A stretch of DNA of 23,660 nucleotides from CAZWUW01 sp964636895 (lineage in GTDB: Bacteria > Bacillota > Thermincolia > Thermincolales > CAZWUW01): contig CAZWUW010000045.1 of assembly GCA_964636895.1 (NCBI GenBank), positions 1 through 23,660 of the forward strand. The letters run 5' to 3'. Shown in pieces: positions 14,234 through 22,095 of the stretch. Under the pieces are notes generated by a model, which ran no database searches, was not told the DNA's origin, and saw nothing but the letters and a program-made list of their open reading frames with translations. A program made the position numbers and the translations under genes. Within the stretch, counting starts at the first letter, position 1. Each line of letters opens with the position of its first letter.

Positions 14234-15148
14234 TTGCAGCCGCCTGTTTTGGAGCTTATTGACTTAAAAAAAGCCATTAAAGGAAAAGAAATTATCAAAG
14301 GCATCAATTTAACTGTAGGTTCGGCGGAAATCTTGGGCTTTCTGGGCCCTAACGGCTCCGGCAAAACCACCACCATCAGAATGATTGTCGGTCTGATCAA
14401 GCCCACCGCCGGGCAGGTCAAAATTTGCGGCCAGGCCATTGCCAGCGAATTTGTCAAAGCCATGTCAAATGTGGGGTGCATTATCGAAAGCCCGGAAATG
14501 TATAAATTTTTGTCGGGCAAGGAAAACCTGCTGCACTTTGCCCGCATGGATAAACGCATTACCCTGCAAAGAATTGATGAGGTGATTGAACTGGTGGGCT
14601 TAAAAAACCGCATTGGCGATAAAGTCAGCACCTACTCTTTAGGCATGCGGCAACGACTGGGCATTGCTCAGGCCCTGTTGTGCCGGCCGCAGCTCTTGAT
14701 CCTTGATGAACCCACCAACGGCCTTGACCCGGCTGGTATCTCCGAATTTCGCAACCTGATTAAAAAGCTGGCCCACGAAGAAGGCATGGCCATCTTCGTC
14801 TCCAGCCACCTGCTGACCGAGGTCCAGCTGATGTGTGACCGGGTGGCCATCATCAAGCAGGGCTGCATCGTAAAAACCGTTGCAGTGAAAGATATCGTCA
14901 CTACCGAGGTGGTGGATTGGCAGCTCAGCCATCCGGCCCAGGCAGTTTCTCTGCTGCAGGAGAAATGGGGGATTGAAGCCAAAGCAGAAAACGGCAATAC
15001 TGTTTCTGCCGCCATTGGCGAAAACTCTCTGGAAGAGATTAACCGGGCCTTTGTCGAGGCAGGCATAAAGCTCAGGTATGCCACCCCCCGGCAAAGTACT
15101 TTGGAAGATTTGTTCTTAGACATAACGGAAGGTGATGAGATTGCTTAA
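14234..15148 (+). CDS. ABC exporter ATPase, BcrA-like (ABC-2 type)
   Basis: 304 residues. Motifs in order: Walker A LGPNGSGKTTT (37-47), signature SLGMRQRL (135-142, lacking the usual SGGQ, as is common in this subfamily), Walker B LLILDEP (154-160), H-loop His192 (VSSHLL). Where the Q-loop would have glutamine there is 'IIESPEMYKFLSG', matching bacitracin-resistance BcrA and related ATPases. About 90 residues after the H-loop form a C-terminal domain ending in 'RQSTLEDLFLDITEGDEIA', typical of exporter partners. Start TTG 14234 is chosen for GGGAG 8 bases upstream. The next gene begins within its last codons, so the two are coupled. Such pairs export peptides, antibiotics or lipids; the substrate is unknown. 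Confidence 0.92.
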   Translation: MQPPVLELIDLKKAIKGKEIIKGINLTVGSAEILGFLGPNGSGKTTTIRMIVGLIKPTAGQVKICGQAIASEFVKAMSNVGCIIESPEMYKFLSGKENLLHFARMDKRITLQRIDEVIELVGLKNRIGDKVSTYSLGMRQRLGIAQALLCRPQLLILDEPTNGLDPAGISEFRNLIKKLAHEEGMAIFVSSHLLTEVQLMCDRVAIIKQGCIVKTVAVKDIVTTEVVDWQLSHPAQAVSLLQEKWGIEAKAENGNTVSAAIGENSLEEINRAFVEAGIKLRYATPRQSTLEDLFLDITEGDEIA

Positions 15149-16169
15149 ACTAATCGAAAACGAGATTTATAAGACGGTATATAAAAAAAGACTGACGATT
15201 ATTTTGGTTATCCTGCTGGTGCTGATTACGTCTTTCGCTTACGGCGAGAAGAACTCGCTCAACCGCACCAAGGAGCGGCTGAGCCAGCGCATCGGAGTTA
15301 CGGCGACTGCCGACTGGCGAAAAGTGATTGACCAGCAGATTCTGGACCTGAAAAACCGGCTGGAAAACACCACCGGCCGCAGCCATCGTGTTGACCATGA
15401 CGGAGACCATACGCCTGCTGCCATGTTGGTCAGAATCGAGCAGTTAAAGTATTTCCTGGATAACAACATCAACCCGCTGGACAGTTCGGCGGCCAGGTTC
15501 ACCACCCGCTTTATGGAGCAGTCGATTTTCCTGTTCCTGCCCCTGTTAATGATTGTGCTGGCGGCAGATATGGTCTCAGGCGAAGCAGCCGATGGAACCA
15601 TCAAGCTGCTGCTGACCAGGAATGTACCCAGATGGAAAATACTACTTAGCAAGTACCTGGCCATGCTAATTATGCAGCTTTTGGTGCTGGTCATGGCGGC
15701 CGTAATAGCCGTGGCAGTTTCCGGCATTTTCTTCGGCTATGGCGGCTGGATGACGCCGGTGGCGACAGGCTTTAAGGTTATGGGTGATAAGCTCAACACC
15801 GCCGGCGTCATCAACGTCCCGCTTTGGCAGTACATGTTTATGGTCTACGGCCTGGGCTATTTTGTGTCCGTAGTGGTGGGTACCATTTCCTTTATGATTT
15901 CCGTGCTGGTCAGAAGCACTCCGGCCTCTATCGGTGTAATGATGGCCGCGCTCATCGGTGGCAACTTCATGTCCTTTTTCCTGGCCGACTGGAAAATGAC
16001 CCGCTACCTGTTTATGGTCAACCTGCGGCTCACTGATTACCTCTCCGGCAATTTTCAGCCCATCATGGGCATGAATATGACTTTTTCCGTCACCGTGCTG
16101 CTGGTGTGGGCTCTCGCTGCCCTGGCCATAAGCTTCGCCTACTTTAACAAACAGGATATTCTGGTCTAA
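15135..16169 (+). CDS. ABC exporter permease, ABC-2 type
   Basis: 344 residues. A first membrane segment (about 17-35, LTIILVILLVLITSFAYG) is followed by a charged extracytoplasmic loop of roughly 100 residues (RTKERLSQRIG..., with a possible metal-binding HRVDHDGDHTP), then five hydrophobic segments, for example 'FLFLPLLMIVLAADMVSGE' and 'LLVLVMAAVIAVAVSGIFFGYGG', and a last one near the C-terminus. The 'ADMVSGEAADGTIKLLLT' segment is the ABC-2 hallmark (E-x2-xGT-x-K-x-L-L). It pairs with the upstream ATPase; their ORFs overlap by 14 bases. Start ATG 15135 or TTG 15141 are both possible: GGAAGG ends 2 bases before the ATG and 8 before the TTG. Confidence 0.92.
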   Translation: MRLLKLIENEIYKTVYKKRLTIILVILLVLITSFAYGEKNSLNRTKERLSQRIGVTATADWRKVIDQQILDLKNRLENTTGRSHRVDHDGDHTPAAMLVRIEQLKYFLDNNINPLDSSAARFTTRFMEQSIFLFLPLLMIVLAADMVSGEAADGTIKLLLTRNVPRWKILLSKYLAMLIMQLLVLVMAAVIAVAVSGIFFGYGGWMTPVATGFKVMGDKLNTAGVINVPLWQYMFMVYGLGYFVSVVVGTISFMISVLVRSTPASIGVMMAALIGGNFMSFFLADWKMTRYLFMVNLRLTDYLSGNFQPIMGMNMTFSVTVLLVWALAALAISFAYFNKQDILV

Positions 16170-16181
16170 GGAGGTATCATT

Positions 16182-17012
16182 TTGTTTAATAAATCAACCT
16201 GGTATTTACTGCTTTTTATCGCCTTTGCCGCCTTTATCCCGCTTTCCATAGGCTTTGTTAGGTCTCTGCAGGTGACCGGCAACCATATAGCTGCAGAAGT
16301 GCCGGAAACCGCAAAACCGGCGCAGGCGGAGCAGGCAGCGCAGCAAGCGGTGACCGTAGAAAAAGACCCCAACGCCTTTAAAGTCTTGATTATGGGGGAT
16401 TCCATTGCTTATGGCACCGGGGATGAAAAGGAGCGGGGCATCTCCACTTACCTGGTGAATTATTTAAAGCCCCAGACTACAAAAAAGGTTTCCGCAGATA
16501 ATATTGCTGTGAACGGCCTGGAAAGTGCCGGCTTACTGGATATGCTGCCAAATGAAAAACCTCAGGCGCTGACCGCTGCCGCCGACATGGTGGTAATCTC
16601 CATCGGCGGCAACGACCTGCGTGAGGTTAGATCCAGAGACAATACTCCGGTTGATGCAAATGAATATCAGGCTATCGAACAGGCCTATTTAAATAATTTA
16701 AAAGATATCTTGCAGACAATACGCAAAATTAATCCCGACACATACATAGTTTTCGTCGGCTTGTATAACCCCTATGAAGGGGAAGCCTCGTCACCTGAGG
16801 ACACCTCTTTTATGAATACCTGGAACTACAATACCCAAAAGCTTTTTGAGAGTGATGACAGAACGATTTATGTACCCACCTATGACCTTTTTAAATATAA
16901 TCTCAAAAGGTTTATTTCCCCTGACGGCTTGCATCCAAACGCTTTGGGCTATCAGGCGGTTTCCAACAGAATCGCCAAGTCTGTGGAATACATTTTTAAT
17001 AATCCAATTTGA
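16182..17012 (+). CDS. membrane-anchored SGNH/GDSL hydrolase
   Basis: 276 residues. An N-terminal hydrophobic helix (about 7-29) anchors or exports the protein, followed by an Ala/Gln/Glu-rich linker (40-60). The catalytic domain shows the four SGNH blocks: Ser74 in IMGDSIAYGTG, a glycine block at 111-117 (NGLESAG), Asn144 in SIGGNDLREV, and Asp248 with His251 in SPDGLHPNALGY. SGNH enzymes remove acyl or acetyl esters from sugars, lipids or peptidoglycan. Being outside the membrane and in an operon with an exporter, it may trim what the exporter delivers; this is inference. The TTG start follows AAGGAGG by 7 bases and lies 12 bases after the permease stop. Confidence 0.92.
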   Translation: MFNKSTWYLLLFIAFAAFIPLSIGFVRSLQVTGNHIAAEVPETAKPAQAEQAAQQAVTVEKDPNAFKVLIMGDSIAYGTGDEKERGISTYLVNYLKPQTTKKVSADNIAVNGLESAGLLDMLPNEKPQALTAAADMVVISIGGNDLREVRSRDNTPVDANEYQAIEQAYLNNLKDILQTIRKINPDTYIVFVGLYNPYEGEASSPEDTSFMNTWNYNTQKLFESDDRTIYVPTYDLFKYNLKRFISPDGLHPNALGYQAVSNRIAKSVEYIFNNPI

Positions 17013-17048
17013 GTTTCATTTTTTGATACACTAATCATACCCTCACTT

Positions 17049-17077
17049 GAGCTGGGCAAACTCCCAGCTCTATTTTT
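17049..17077 (+). terminator. terminator of the exporter operon
   Basis: Perfect 8-base stem GAGCTGGG (17049-17056) / CCCAGCTC (17063-17070), loop CAAACT, then TATTTTTG. Its right end overlaps the stop codon of the oppositely oriented DUF2164 gene. Confidence 0.85.
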
Positions 17078-17297
17078 GTATTCCCAGCAAATCTTCGATT
17101 TTTTCCTGCAGGTACCTATGTGAATCCCAAACTCCTTGATTATAAAAGTGCGGAGCAATTTTTTCAATGACAAAATCCAAAATAAAACCGGCAGCCAAAT
17201 CTCCCAATTCCTCATCCCGCTCTTTCAAAAAATAAGCCTTGATTTCAGAAAGCATTTCCTGCCGATTTTCCTTGCTAACCTTGATTTTATTACTCAT
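17070..17297 (-). CDS. DUF2164-family small protein
   Basis: 75 residues. The sequence 'KVSKENRQEMLSEIKAYFLKERDEELGDLAAGFILDFVIEKIAPHFYNQGVWD' follows the DUF2164 pattern (a helix, then ERDEELG-D-A, then LDF-x-x-x-IAP-x-x-YNQG). The family's function is unknown; it is often found as a free-standing small gene. The start ATG 17297 is chosen because GGGAGG ends 7 bases upstream; the open frame reaches 17342 but that stretch has no ribosome site. It lies 50 bases after the MacB-type permease stop and is likely the last gene of that operon. Its last codons overlap the terminator of the convergent exporter operon, so the two converge tightly. Confidence 0.85.
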   Translation of the reverse strand: MSNKIKVSKENRQEMLSEIKAYFLKERDEELGDLAAGFILDFVIEKIAPHFYNQGVWDSHRYLQEKIEDLLGIQK

Positions 17298-17347
17298 TTT
17301 GGGTCCTCCCTGATACCAGCTTAAATAATCCTTGCCAGCCACTTTTT

Positions 17348-18529
17348 TTATTCATACCTCAGCGCTTCGATGGGGTCCATCTTAGCCGCTTTGCTGGCCG
17401 GGTACAGGCCGAAGAAAATGCCAACTGCCGATGAGAACAGGAAGGCGATAATAACCGTGCTCCACGATACCAGCGGCGGCCATTTGGCGAAGGTAGCCAC
17501 CAGAAAAGCCCCGCCAATGCCGATGATAATGCCGATAACACCGCCAATGGTGCAGATCACTAAAGCCTCAATGAGAAACTGCAGCATGATGTCCTGCCTT
17601 CTCGCGCCCAGCGCTTTCCTGATGCCAATCTCCCGGGTGCGCTCCGTCACCGACACCAGCATAATGTTCATCACACCAATACCGCCAACGAAAAGGGATA
17701 TGCCGGCGATAGAACTGACGATGATGGTCATAACGCCGGTGATTTGGTTGACAATGTCCACCGACTGCTCCATGGTGGCGCTGACGTATCGGCCCTTGTT
17801 GTTATGTTTGCGTTCTAAGACCTTCACCGCCTGGTTCATCACGGTTTTAATGTCTTCACCGGGGTAGGGTTGACCCTGCAGACCCATGATTATATCCTGG
17901 TTGGTAACCTTCTGCCAGACACCAAAGGGCAGGTATGCGGTGCTCAGCCCCCCCATCAAAAAGGAGGACTTGTTGCCGGCAATCCCGATGACACTAACCT
18001 GGATATTATTGATGGTGATCCGCTGGCCCATAGGGTCGTTTTTTCCGAAAAGGTCCTCCGCCAGTTTTTGGTCCAAAACAATTACCTTGCGATGGGCCTT
18101 TGTATCGGCATTGGAAAAAAATCTACCCTTGATCATGCGTATGTCCGTCATCCTGGCATAATCGCCGTTGCTGCCCTGAATCCGGGACATTTTACCCTTC
18201 TTGGCTGACCTGACGGTAGCCATACTGTCCTGGGAAGGGGTCATGCCCCTGACCCCGGGCACCAGGTTTTTGATCACTTCCACGTCTTCCATGGCGAAAT
18301 CCCTTTTGGTGGCCGGGTTGTCGGAATAAAAATCCACGTAAATATTAAATATATTGGTGCCAAATTTTTCGATTTCGGACATCAGCAAGGTCCGGCCGCC
18401 CTGGCCGATGGCCACTACGGCAATGACCGCGGCGATGCCGATAACAATACCCAGCATGGTCAGGGTTGAGCGCATCTTGTTGGTGCGTATCCCTTCCAAT
18501 GCCATGATCACCGATTCCCATATGCTCAT
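17348..18529 (-). CDS. MacB-type ABC permease (FtsX fold)
   Basis: 393 residues. One membrane segment near the N-terminus (about 19-43, RSTLTMLGIVIGIAAVIAVVAIGQGG, the typical MacB/FtsX opening) is followed by a large extracytoplasmic domain (about 45-265, MacB_PCD) and three C-terminal segments (about 266-296, GVMTIIVSSIAGISLFVGGIG, plus two near 325-385). The turn after the second segment, 'VSVTERTREIGIRKALGARR', is the conserved cytoplasmic coupling helix of MacB and LolC. MacB-type mechanotransmitters with a HlyD-type adaptor export peptides, macrolides or siderophores in various bacteria. The ATG overlaps the ATPase stop by 4 bases (ATGA), so translation is coupled. Gram-positive versions work without a TolC-like outer channel. 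Confidence 0.93.
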   Translation of the reverse strand: MSIWESVIMALEGIRTNKMRSTLTMLGIVIGIAAVIAVVAIGQGGRTLLMSEIEKFGTNIFNIYVDFYSDNPATKRDFAMEDVEVIKNLVPGVRGMTPSQDSMATVRSAKKGKMSRIQGSNGDYARMTDIRMIKGRFFSNADTKAHRKVIVLDQKLAEDLFGKNDPMGQRITINNIQVSVIGIAGNKSSFLMGGLSTAYLPFGVWQKVTNQDIIMGLQGQPYPGEDIKTVMNQAVKVLERKHNNKGRYVSATMEQSVDIVNQITGVMTIIVSSIAGISLFVGGIGVMNIMLVSVTERTREIGIRKALGARRQDIMLQFLIEALVICTIGGVIGIIIGIGGAFLVATFAKWPPLVSWSTVIIAFLFSSAVGIFFGLYPASKAAKMDPIEALRYE

Positions 18530-19278
18530 GCCTGTTCCACCCCTTCCCGGCCTTCGCCGGCAGTCATCAACCGGGCCAGATAATCACGGGCAGCAATAGG
18601 CTCGGCTACCTGCTCATCTTTTACGATGCGGCCGTCGCGGAAGTTGATGATTCGCCCGGCATGCTCACCAATTTCCCGTTCATGGGTAACCAGCAGGATA
18701 GTAGACCCTTCCCGGTGCAGTTCCTGAAAAATAGCCATAATCTCCTCACCGGACCTGGTATCCAGATTTCCGGTGGGCTCATCGGCCAGAAATATAGCCG
18801 GCCGGTTCACCAGCGCCCGGGCGATGGCTACCCGCTGTTTTTGGCCACCGGACAGTTCATTGGGCCGGTGGTGCACCCGGTCGGCCAGGCCGACCCGGGT
18901 TAATGCGTCCATAGCTATATTTCTCCGCTCTTCTTTTGGCATCCCGGCATAGAGCATGGGCAGCTCCACATTGCGCATGGCGGTAAGCCGGGGCAGCAGG
19001 TTAAAGGTCTGGAAAACAAAACCGATTCTACGGTTGCGGATATACGCCAACTGCCCCTCATCCATATCGGCAATCTCCTCGCCGGCCAGCATATATGAAC
19101 CGCCCGTCGGCCGGTCCAGGCAGCCGATGATGTTCATCAGCGTCGATTTGCCGGACCCGGAAGGACCCATTACGGCCACAAATTCACCCGGCTTAACATC
19201 CAGATTAATGTCGCGCAGGGCATGAACACTAATCGCGCCGGTCTGATAGACTTTATTTAATCCCTTGACTTTAATCAC
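18526..19278 (-). CDS. MacB/LolD-type ABC ATPase
   Basis: 250 residues. Walker A GPSGSGKST (38-46), Q-loop Gln90 (GFVFQTFNLLPRL), signature LSGGQKQR (142-149), Walker B AIFLADEPTG (161-170) with D-loop NLDTRSG, H-loop His199. The 'MNIIGCLDRPTGG' and 'DEPTGNLD' stretches are typical of the LolD/MacB/FtsE subfamily. It would energise the MacB-type permease whose gene follows with a 4-base overlap. About 45 residues extend past the core, as is common in stand-alone MacB ATPases. The ATG lies 20 bases past the adaptor stop; a purine-rich stretch (AAGGTGAGC) precedes it. Substrate unknown. Confidence 0.95.
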   Translation of the reverse strand: MIKVKGLNKVYQTGAISVHALRDINLDVKPGEFVAVMGPSGSGKSTLMNIIGCLDRPTGGSYMLAGEEIADMDEGQLAYIRNRRIGFVFQTFNLLPRLTAMRNVELPMLYAGMPKEERRNIAMDALTRVGLADRVHHRPNELSGGQKQRVAIARALVNRPAIFLADEPTGNLDTRSGEEIMAIFQELHREGSTILLVTHEREIGEHAGRIINFRDGRIVKDEQVAEPIAARDYLARLMTAGEGREGVEQA

Positions 19279-19298
19279 GGCTGCTCACCTTCTTAAGT

Positions 19299-20579
19299 TT
19301 ACTTATCCTTATCAGTTTCCGGCTTTTCTGCTTCGTACGGCTTATCCTTGACGGCAATACCATCCTTCAGTTTATCCGAGGGGTTGACAACGACTTTGTC
19401 ACCTTTTTTCAGGCCTTTTTCCACCGTGATATAAAGTTCATTGCCCACGCCGGTAGTTATTTGCTTTTTCCTGGCCTGACCATTTTCGATCACAAAGACT
19501 TCCTTCAGCTTATTTTTTTCAATTACTGCTTCATAAGGGATTGCCAAAGCTTTACTCTTACTGGCCGTAGTAATGGTGAGGTCTACCGAATAACCGGGCT
19601 TTAATTTGTCATTAAACTTGGTAATGTCAACCGTAACCTGCACTTCTGTCTGCTCACTGCCGCTCTTGGTTCTGGTTACGGCAGCAGCCCCAACCCGGCT
19701 CACAATACCGGCAAATTCTTCATCCCGCAAGGCGGGGGTAGTAATTTTAACCGGCTGGCCGTCGGCCAGTCGACCGCTGTCCGATTCACTGATATCTGCT
19801 TTTACCCGCAGCCGCGCGGTATCTCCGATAACCGCCAGACTGGTGCCGGTGGTTACATATTTGCCTTTTTCAGCCCCCAGGAACAGCACCACACCGTCCA
19901 TTGTGGCTTTGACTTCAGCCCGGGCCAATTGATCTTTGGCCAGGCTAACGGCCAGTTCCGCCTGCTTAACTTGGGCAGCCAGCGCATTTTTGCTTTCCGC
20001 CGTGTCTCCTTCCAGTCGTAGGCTTAAACGCTGTTGAGCAGAGCGATACGAAGTTTCCGCATTTACCAGTTCCACATAAGACGCGTCCAGCGCTTCCTTA
20101 GAAATAGCCCCGTCTTTATATAGCGCCTGATTGCGCGCATATTTGGTCTTCGCATTTAAATAAGCTGTTTCCGCCTGCTTTATGGTTGCTTTATCCTGTG
20201 CCACTTCCTGCGGCCGGGCCGCTGCCACAGCTCTTGACAGGTTGGCCCGCTGTAAGGCCAGCGCTGCTTCTTCGCGCTTTAAGTCCCTGTTTAGTTCCGC
20301 CGTATCCAGTTTAATCAGAACCTGTCCTGCCCGTACGCGGTCCCCTTCCTTCACCGCGACCTGTTGAACCATAGCATTGGTGCGGGCGGTAATCTCTTCT
20401 TTGGCCACAACTTCCACTTTACCGCTGGCTAGTACATTTTCTTCAATGTTCTCCTCTTTAACCGTAAAATATTGAGCGGCCGGTGCTATCTCCTGGCGGT
20501 TCCGGTAGATGTTAAGACCAATGATCAGCGTCACTATAACCGCAATTCCGACACCAATCCATAGTTTCTTCTTCTGCAA
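19299..20579 (-). CDS. HlyD/MacA-type membrane fusion (adaptor) protein
   Basis: 426 residues. One N-terminal membrane anchor (about 5-24), then the biotinyl-lipoyl-like domain (EVVAKEEITARTNAMVQQVAVKEGDRVRAGQVLIKLD, the usual opening), a long alpha-helical hairpin with high Glu/Lys/Ala content (about 95-215, KTKYARNQALYKDGAISKEALDASYVEL as the conserved turn), the second lipoyl half (ATMDGVVLFLGAEKGKYVTTGTSLAVIGD), and beta-barrel and C-terminal domains (ITTGVGNELYITVEKGLKKGDKVVV). Adaptors of this type link a MacB-like ABC pump to the cell exterior. The TTG start has GGAGGTG 6 bases upstream. Next gene upstream is Yip1-like; the ATPase and permease follow, giving a MacA-MacB layout. Confidence 0.94.
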   Translation of the reverse strand: MQKKKLWIGVGIAVIVTLIIGLNIYRNRQEIAPAAQYFTVKEENIEENVLASGKVEVVAKEEITARTNAMVQQVAVKEGDRVRAGQVLIKLDTAELNRDLKREEAALALQRANLSRAVAAARPQEVAQDKATIKQAETAYLNAKTKYARNQALYKDGAISKEALDASYVELVNAETSYRSAQQRLSLRLEGDTAESKNALAAQVKQAELAVSLAKDQLARAEVKATMDGVVLFLGAEKGKYVTTGTSLAVIGDTARLRVKADISESDSGRLADGQPVKITTPALRDEEFAGIVSRVGAAAVTRTKSGSEQTEVQVTVDITKFNDKLKPGYSVDLTITTASKSKALAIPYEAVIEKNKLKEVFVIENGQARKKQITTGVGNELYITVEKGLKKGDKVVVNPSDKLKDGIAVKDKPYEAEKPETDKDK

Positions 20580-20600
20580 TATCTACACCTCCATAAAACA

Positions 20601-20620
20601 GGCTGGTTATATTACCAGCC
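20601..20620 (-). other. hairpin between the Yip1-like gene and the adaptor gene
   Basis: GGCTGGT (20601-20607) and ACCAGCC (20614-20620) form a perfect 7-pair stem around TATATT. On the minus strand it is followed by TGTTTT, so it may be a weak terminator or a processing site that lowers expression of the downstream genes relative to the Yip1-like gene. Confidence 0.45.
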
Positions 20621-20633
20621 CAAAAATTTTTAT

Positions 20634-21347
20634 TTATGCTCCCGGCATCTGCTGTGAATTCATTATTAGCGCACTAATCACGGTAAACAATACCCATGCT
20701 ATTAACACTGCAAAGCCGGTCTTTTTGACTGTAGTTTTTAACACCAGCGCAGCCCCCATGGCCATCAGCGCCAATGACCAGAAATAAAAAGGGTCAATGC
20801 TCGACAGCACGGCAAACAACGCACCTGTTTCACCTTTTGGCAAAGCCAGAGCAGCACTGGTGGTAACTGTCATGTAGTTTTCGGCAGGGCTCATAGCCAC
20901 CATTACGCTGCGTAAAGCTGAGCCAATAAGTATCGGGATATTGGTAATAACCGCCACTGCGTAAAGATTTTTGAAGGGCGCTTCATTACCGGTAAACAGA
21001 TTCAGGAATTTAAACATTAGCGCCATCACCAGCCAGATAACAAAGGGCATGATGACCATGGTAGCCCCGTTGACATAAACGGAAGTGCTGGTCAAATAAG
21101 CTTTCATGCCTGCCAACTGCTCGGCAGTGTATTTATCCTTCGGCATATTTTCAAAGGACCATAGCATAAACTGCTGCATCTTAGGCGCAGTAACAATATA
21201 GAGGGCCAGGTTAGCCAGCGAAATGACCAGCGCCGGCCATAGGATGGTCGGTTTTTCCACCACTGCCGCCAGGGTAGCCCCCGGCCGGGTGATAATGCCT
21301 ACTAAGCGTTGCCATAAGCCCATTTGCGGATTTTTTTCATCAGTCAC
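20634..21347 (-). CDS. Yip1-family integral membrane protein
   Basis: 237 residues with about five to six hydrophobic segments, starting with 'GLWQRLVGIITRPGATLAAVVEKPTILWPALVISLANLALYIV', the usual Yip1 opening where an amphipathic helix precedes membrane segment one. The 'YVNGATMVIMPFVIWLVMALMFKFLNLFTG' region and the following 'FKNLYAVAVITNIPILIGSALRSV' match the family layout. Function is unclear in bacteria. The GTG start 21347 is chosen because AGGAGGGG ends 7 bases upstream; the TTG at 21365 lies ahead of that site. The ribosome site overlaps the stop codon of the natB remnant (21362), so the gene was once coupled to it. Co-oriented genes downstream encode the adaptor and MacB-like pump. 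Confidence 0.9.
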   Translation of the reverse strand: MTDEKNPQMGLWQRLVGIITRPGATLAAVVEKPTILWPALVISLANLALYIVTAPKMQQFMLWSFENMPKDKYTAEQLAGMKAYLTSTSVYVNGATMVIMPFVIWLVMALMFKFLNLFTGNEAPFKNLYAVAVITNIPILIGSALRSVMVAMSPAENYMTVTTSAALALPKGETGALFAVLSSIDPFYFWSLALMAMGAALVLKTTVKKTGFAVLIAWVLFTVISALIMNSQQMPGA

Positions 21348-21361
21348 GATAAAACCCCTCC

Positions 21362-21752
21362 TCAAGTCCTGAACAATACTTTTTCTTTGTTAAATATTTT
21401 AAAAGCAAAGCCCAAAGCCAAACCGGTTAATATAATAGTTGAGAGTACCGTCAGACCGATATGCTGCCAAACCAGGTCACCAATAAAGAGATCCTTAAAC
21501 ACAACGATTTTTAATTTGCCGCTTTTTTTCAGGTAATTCACCAGCTGCGGCCCGTTTTCCTCCCCTGCAGCACAACTTTATATATCACCGCCTGGGACTT
21601 CCGAGCTTCCCGCTCCCCCATGATCGGGCCCAACAGCATCAGGGCCGGCATTAAGATTAGGGGTACCAGTATCATTACATACAGGGTTTTACGGTCCGCA
21701 CTGTATCCATCATTTCTTTAAAAAATATTGTTTTAATATGCTGCCAGCGCAT
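21362..21752 (-). pseudogene. natB: decayed NatB-type ABC-2 permease
   Basis: The start ATG 21752 overlaps the natA remnant end by 20 bases and has AGGTGG upstream. Reading gives MRWQHIKTIFFKEMMDTVR, then a frameshift (one G appears lost after GTGCG) restores 'DRKTLYVMILVPLILMPAL', and a second frameshift before 'GEENGPQLVNYLKKSGK' leads in one frame through 'LKIV' straight to the family's C-terminal 'VFKDLFIGDLVWQ', ending 'KIFNKEKVLFRT' and TGA. NatB is normally near 400 residues; about 130 remain, so the middle membrane domain is lost by an in-frame deletion. No function is expected. The fragment matches sodium-extrusion NatAB-type exporters, but the substrate of the lost pump is unknown. 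Confidence 0.82.
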
Positions 21753-21937
21753 GTTTGCCACCTGCCAATCGAATAAACACATCTTCCAGACTTTTTTGCC
21801 CGGTGCCGGTCAATAATTCGACCAGTGTCCCCTGCGCCAAAAGCTTACCCTGCTCAATAATACCAATCCGGTCACAAAGCCGTTCTGCCTCAATATGCTT
21901 ACAGCGGGCAATAATCAAAAAATATTATCCATTCCAT
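21733..21937 (-). pseudogene. natA: decayed NatA-type ABC ATPase
   Basis: A start ATG (21937) with AAGGAGG 8 bases upstream opens 12 codons (MEWIIFFDYCPL) before a stop. In another frame the C-terminal part follows: 'HIEAERLCDRIGIIEQGKLLAQGT' and 'KSLEDVFIRLAGGK', the region just after the H-loop of NatA-like ATPases. Walker A, signature and Walker B are all missing, so about 180 codons were deleted and the junction is out of frame. The natural start, ribosome site and end are preserved, as expected if one internal deletion made the remnant. It cannot hydrolyse ATP. It stands at the head of the MacAB-like operon. Confidence 0.78.
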
Positions 21938-21960
21938 GGCACTCGCCTCCTTGTAGTTTC

Positions 21961-21969
21961 ACTATAACA
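21961..21969 (-). promoter_or_regulatory. candidate extended -10 promoter ahead of the natA remnant
   Basis: On the minus strand TGTTATAGT fits TGn plus a TATAAT-like hexamer. No good -35 was seen. If active it would transcribe the natAB remnants and the intact genes behind them. Confidence 0.35.
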
Positions 21970-22052
21970 TGGAAAACTTAACTAAGCAGGTGCAAAATAT
22001 TAACAATTTATTAATTTCATCTTTTTCTGCGCTGTCAGTTTTCTTGTTCATG

Positions 22053-22086
22053 CCAAAGAAAACCCGCTGCTGTTCAAGGCGGGTTT
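22053..22086 (-). terminator. terminator of the zinc-ribbon gene
   Basis: On the minus strand AAACCCGC pairs perfectly with GCGGGTTT around an 11-base loop, followed by TCTTT. It lies 10 bases past the zinc-ribbon stop codon. Confidence 0.75.
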
Positions 22087-22095
22087 GACTTAGTA

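Noticed and set aside
17049..17070. Hairpin as terminator of the DUF2164 gene on the minus strand
   Set aside because: There is no T run on the minus side, so only the plus-strand reading (exporter operon) is supported.
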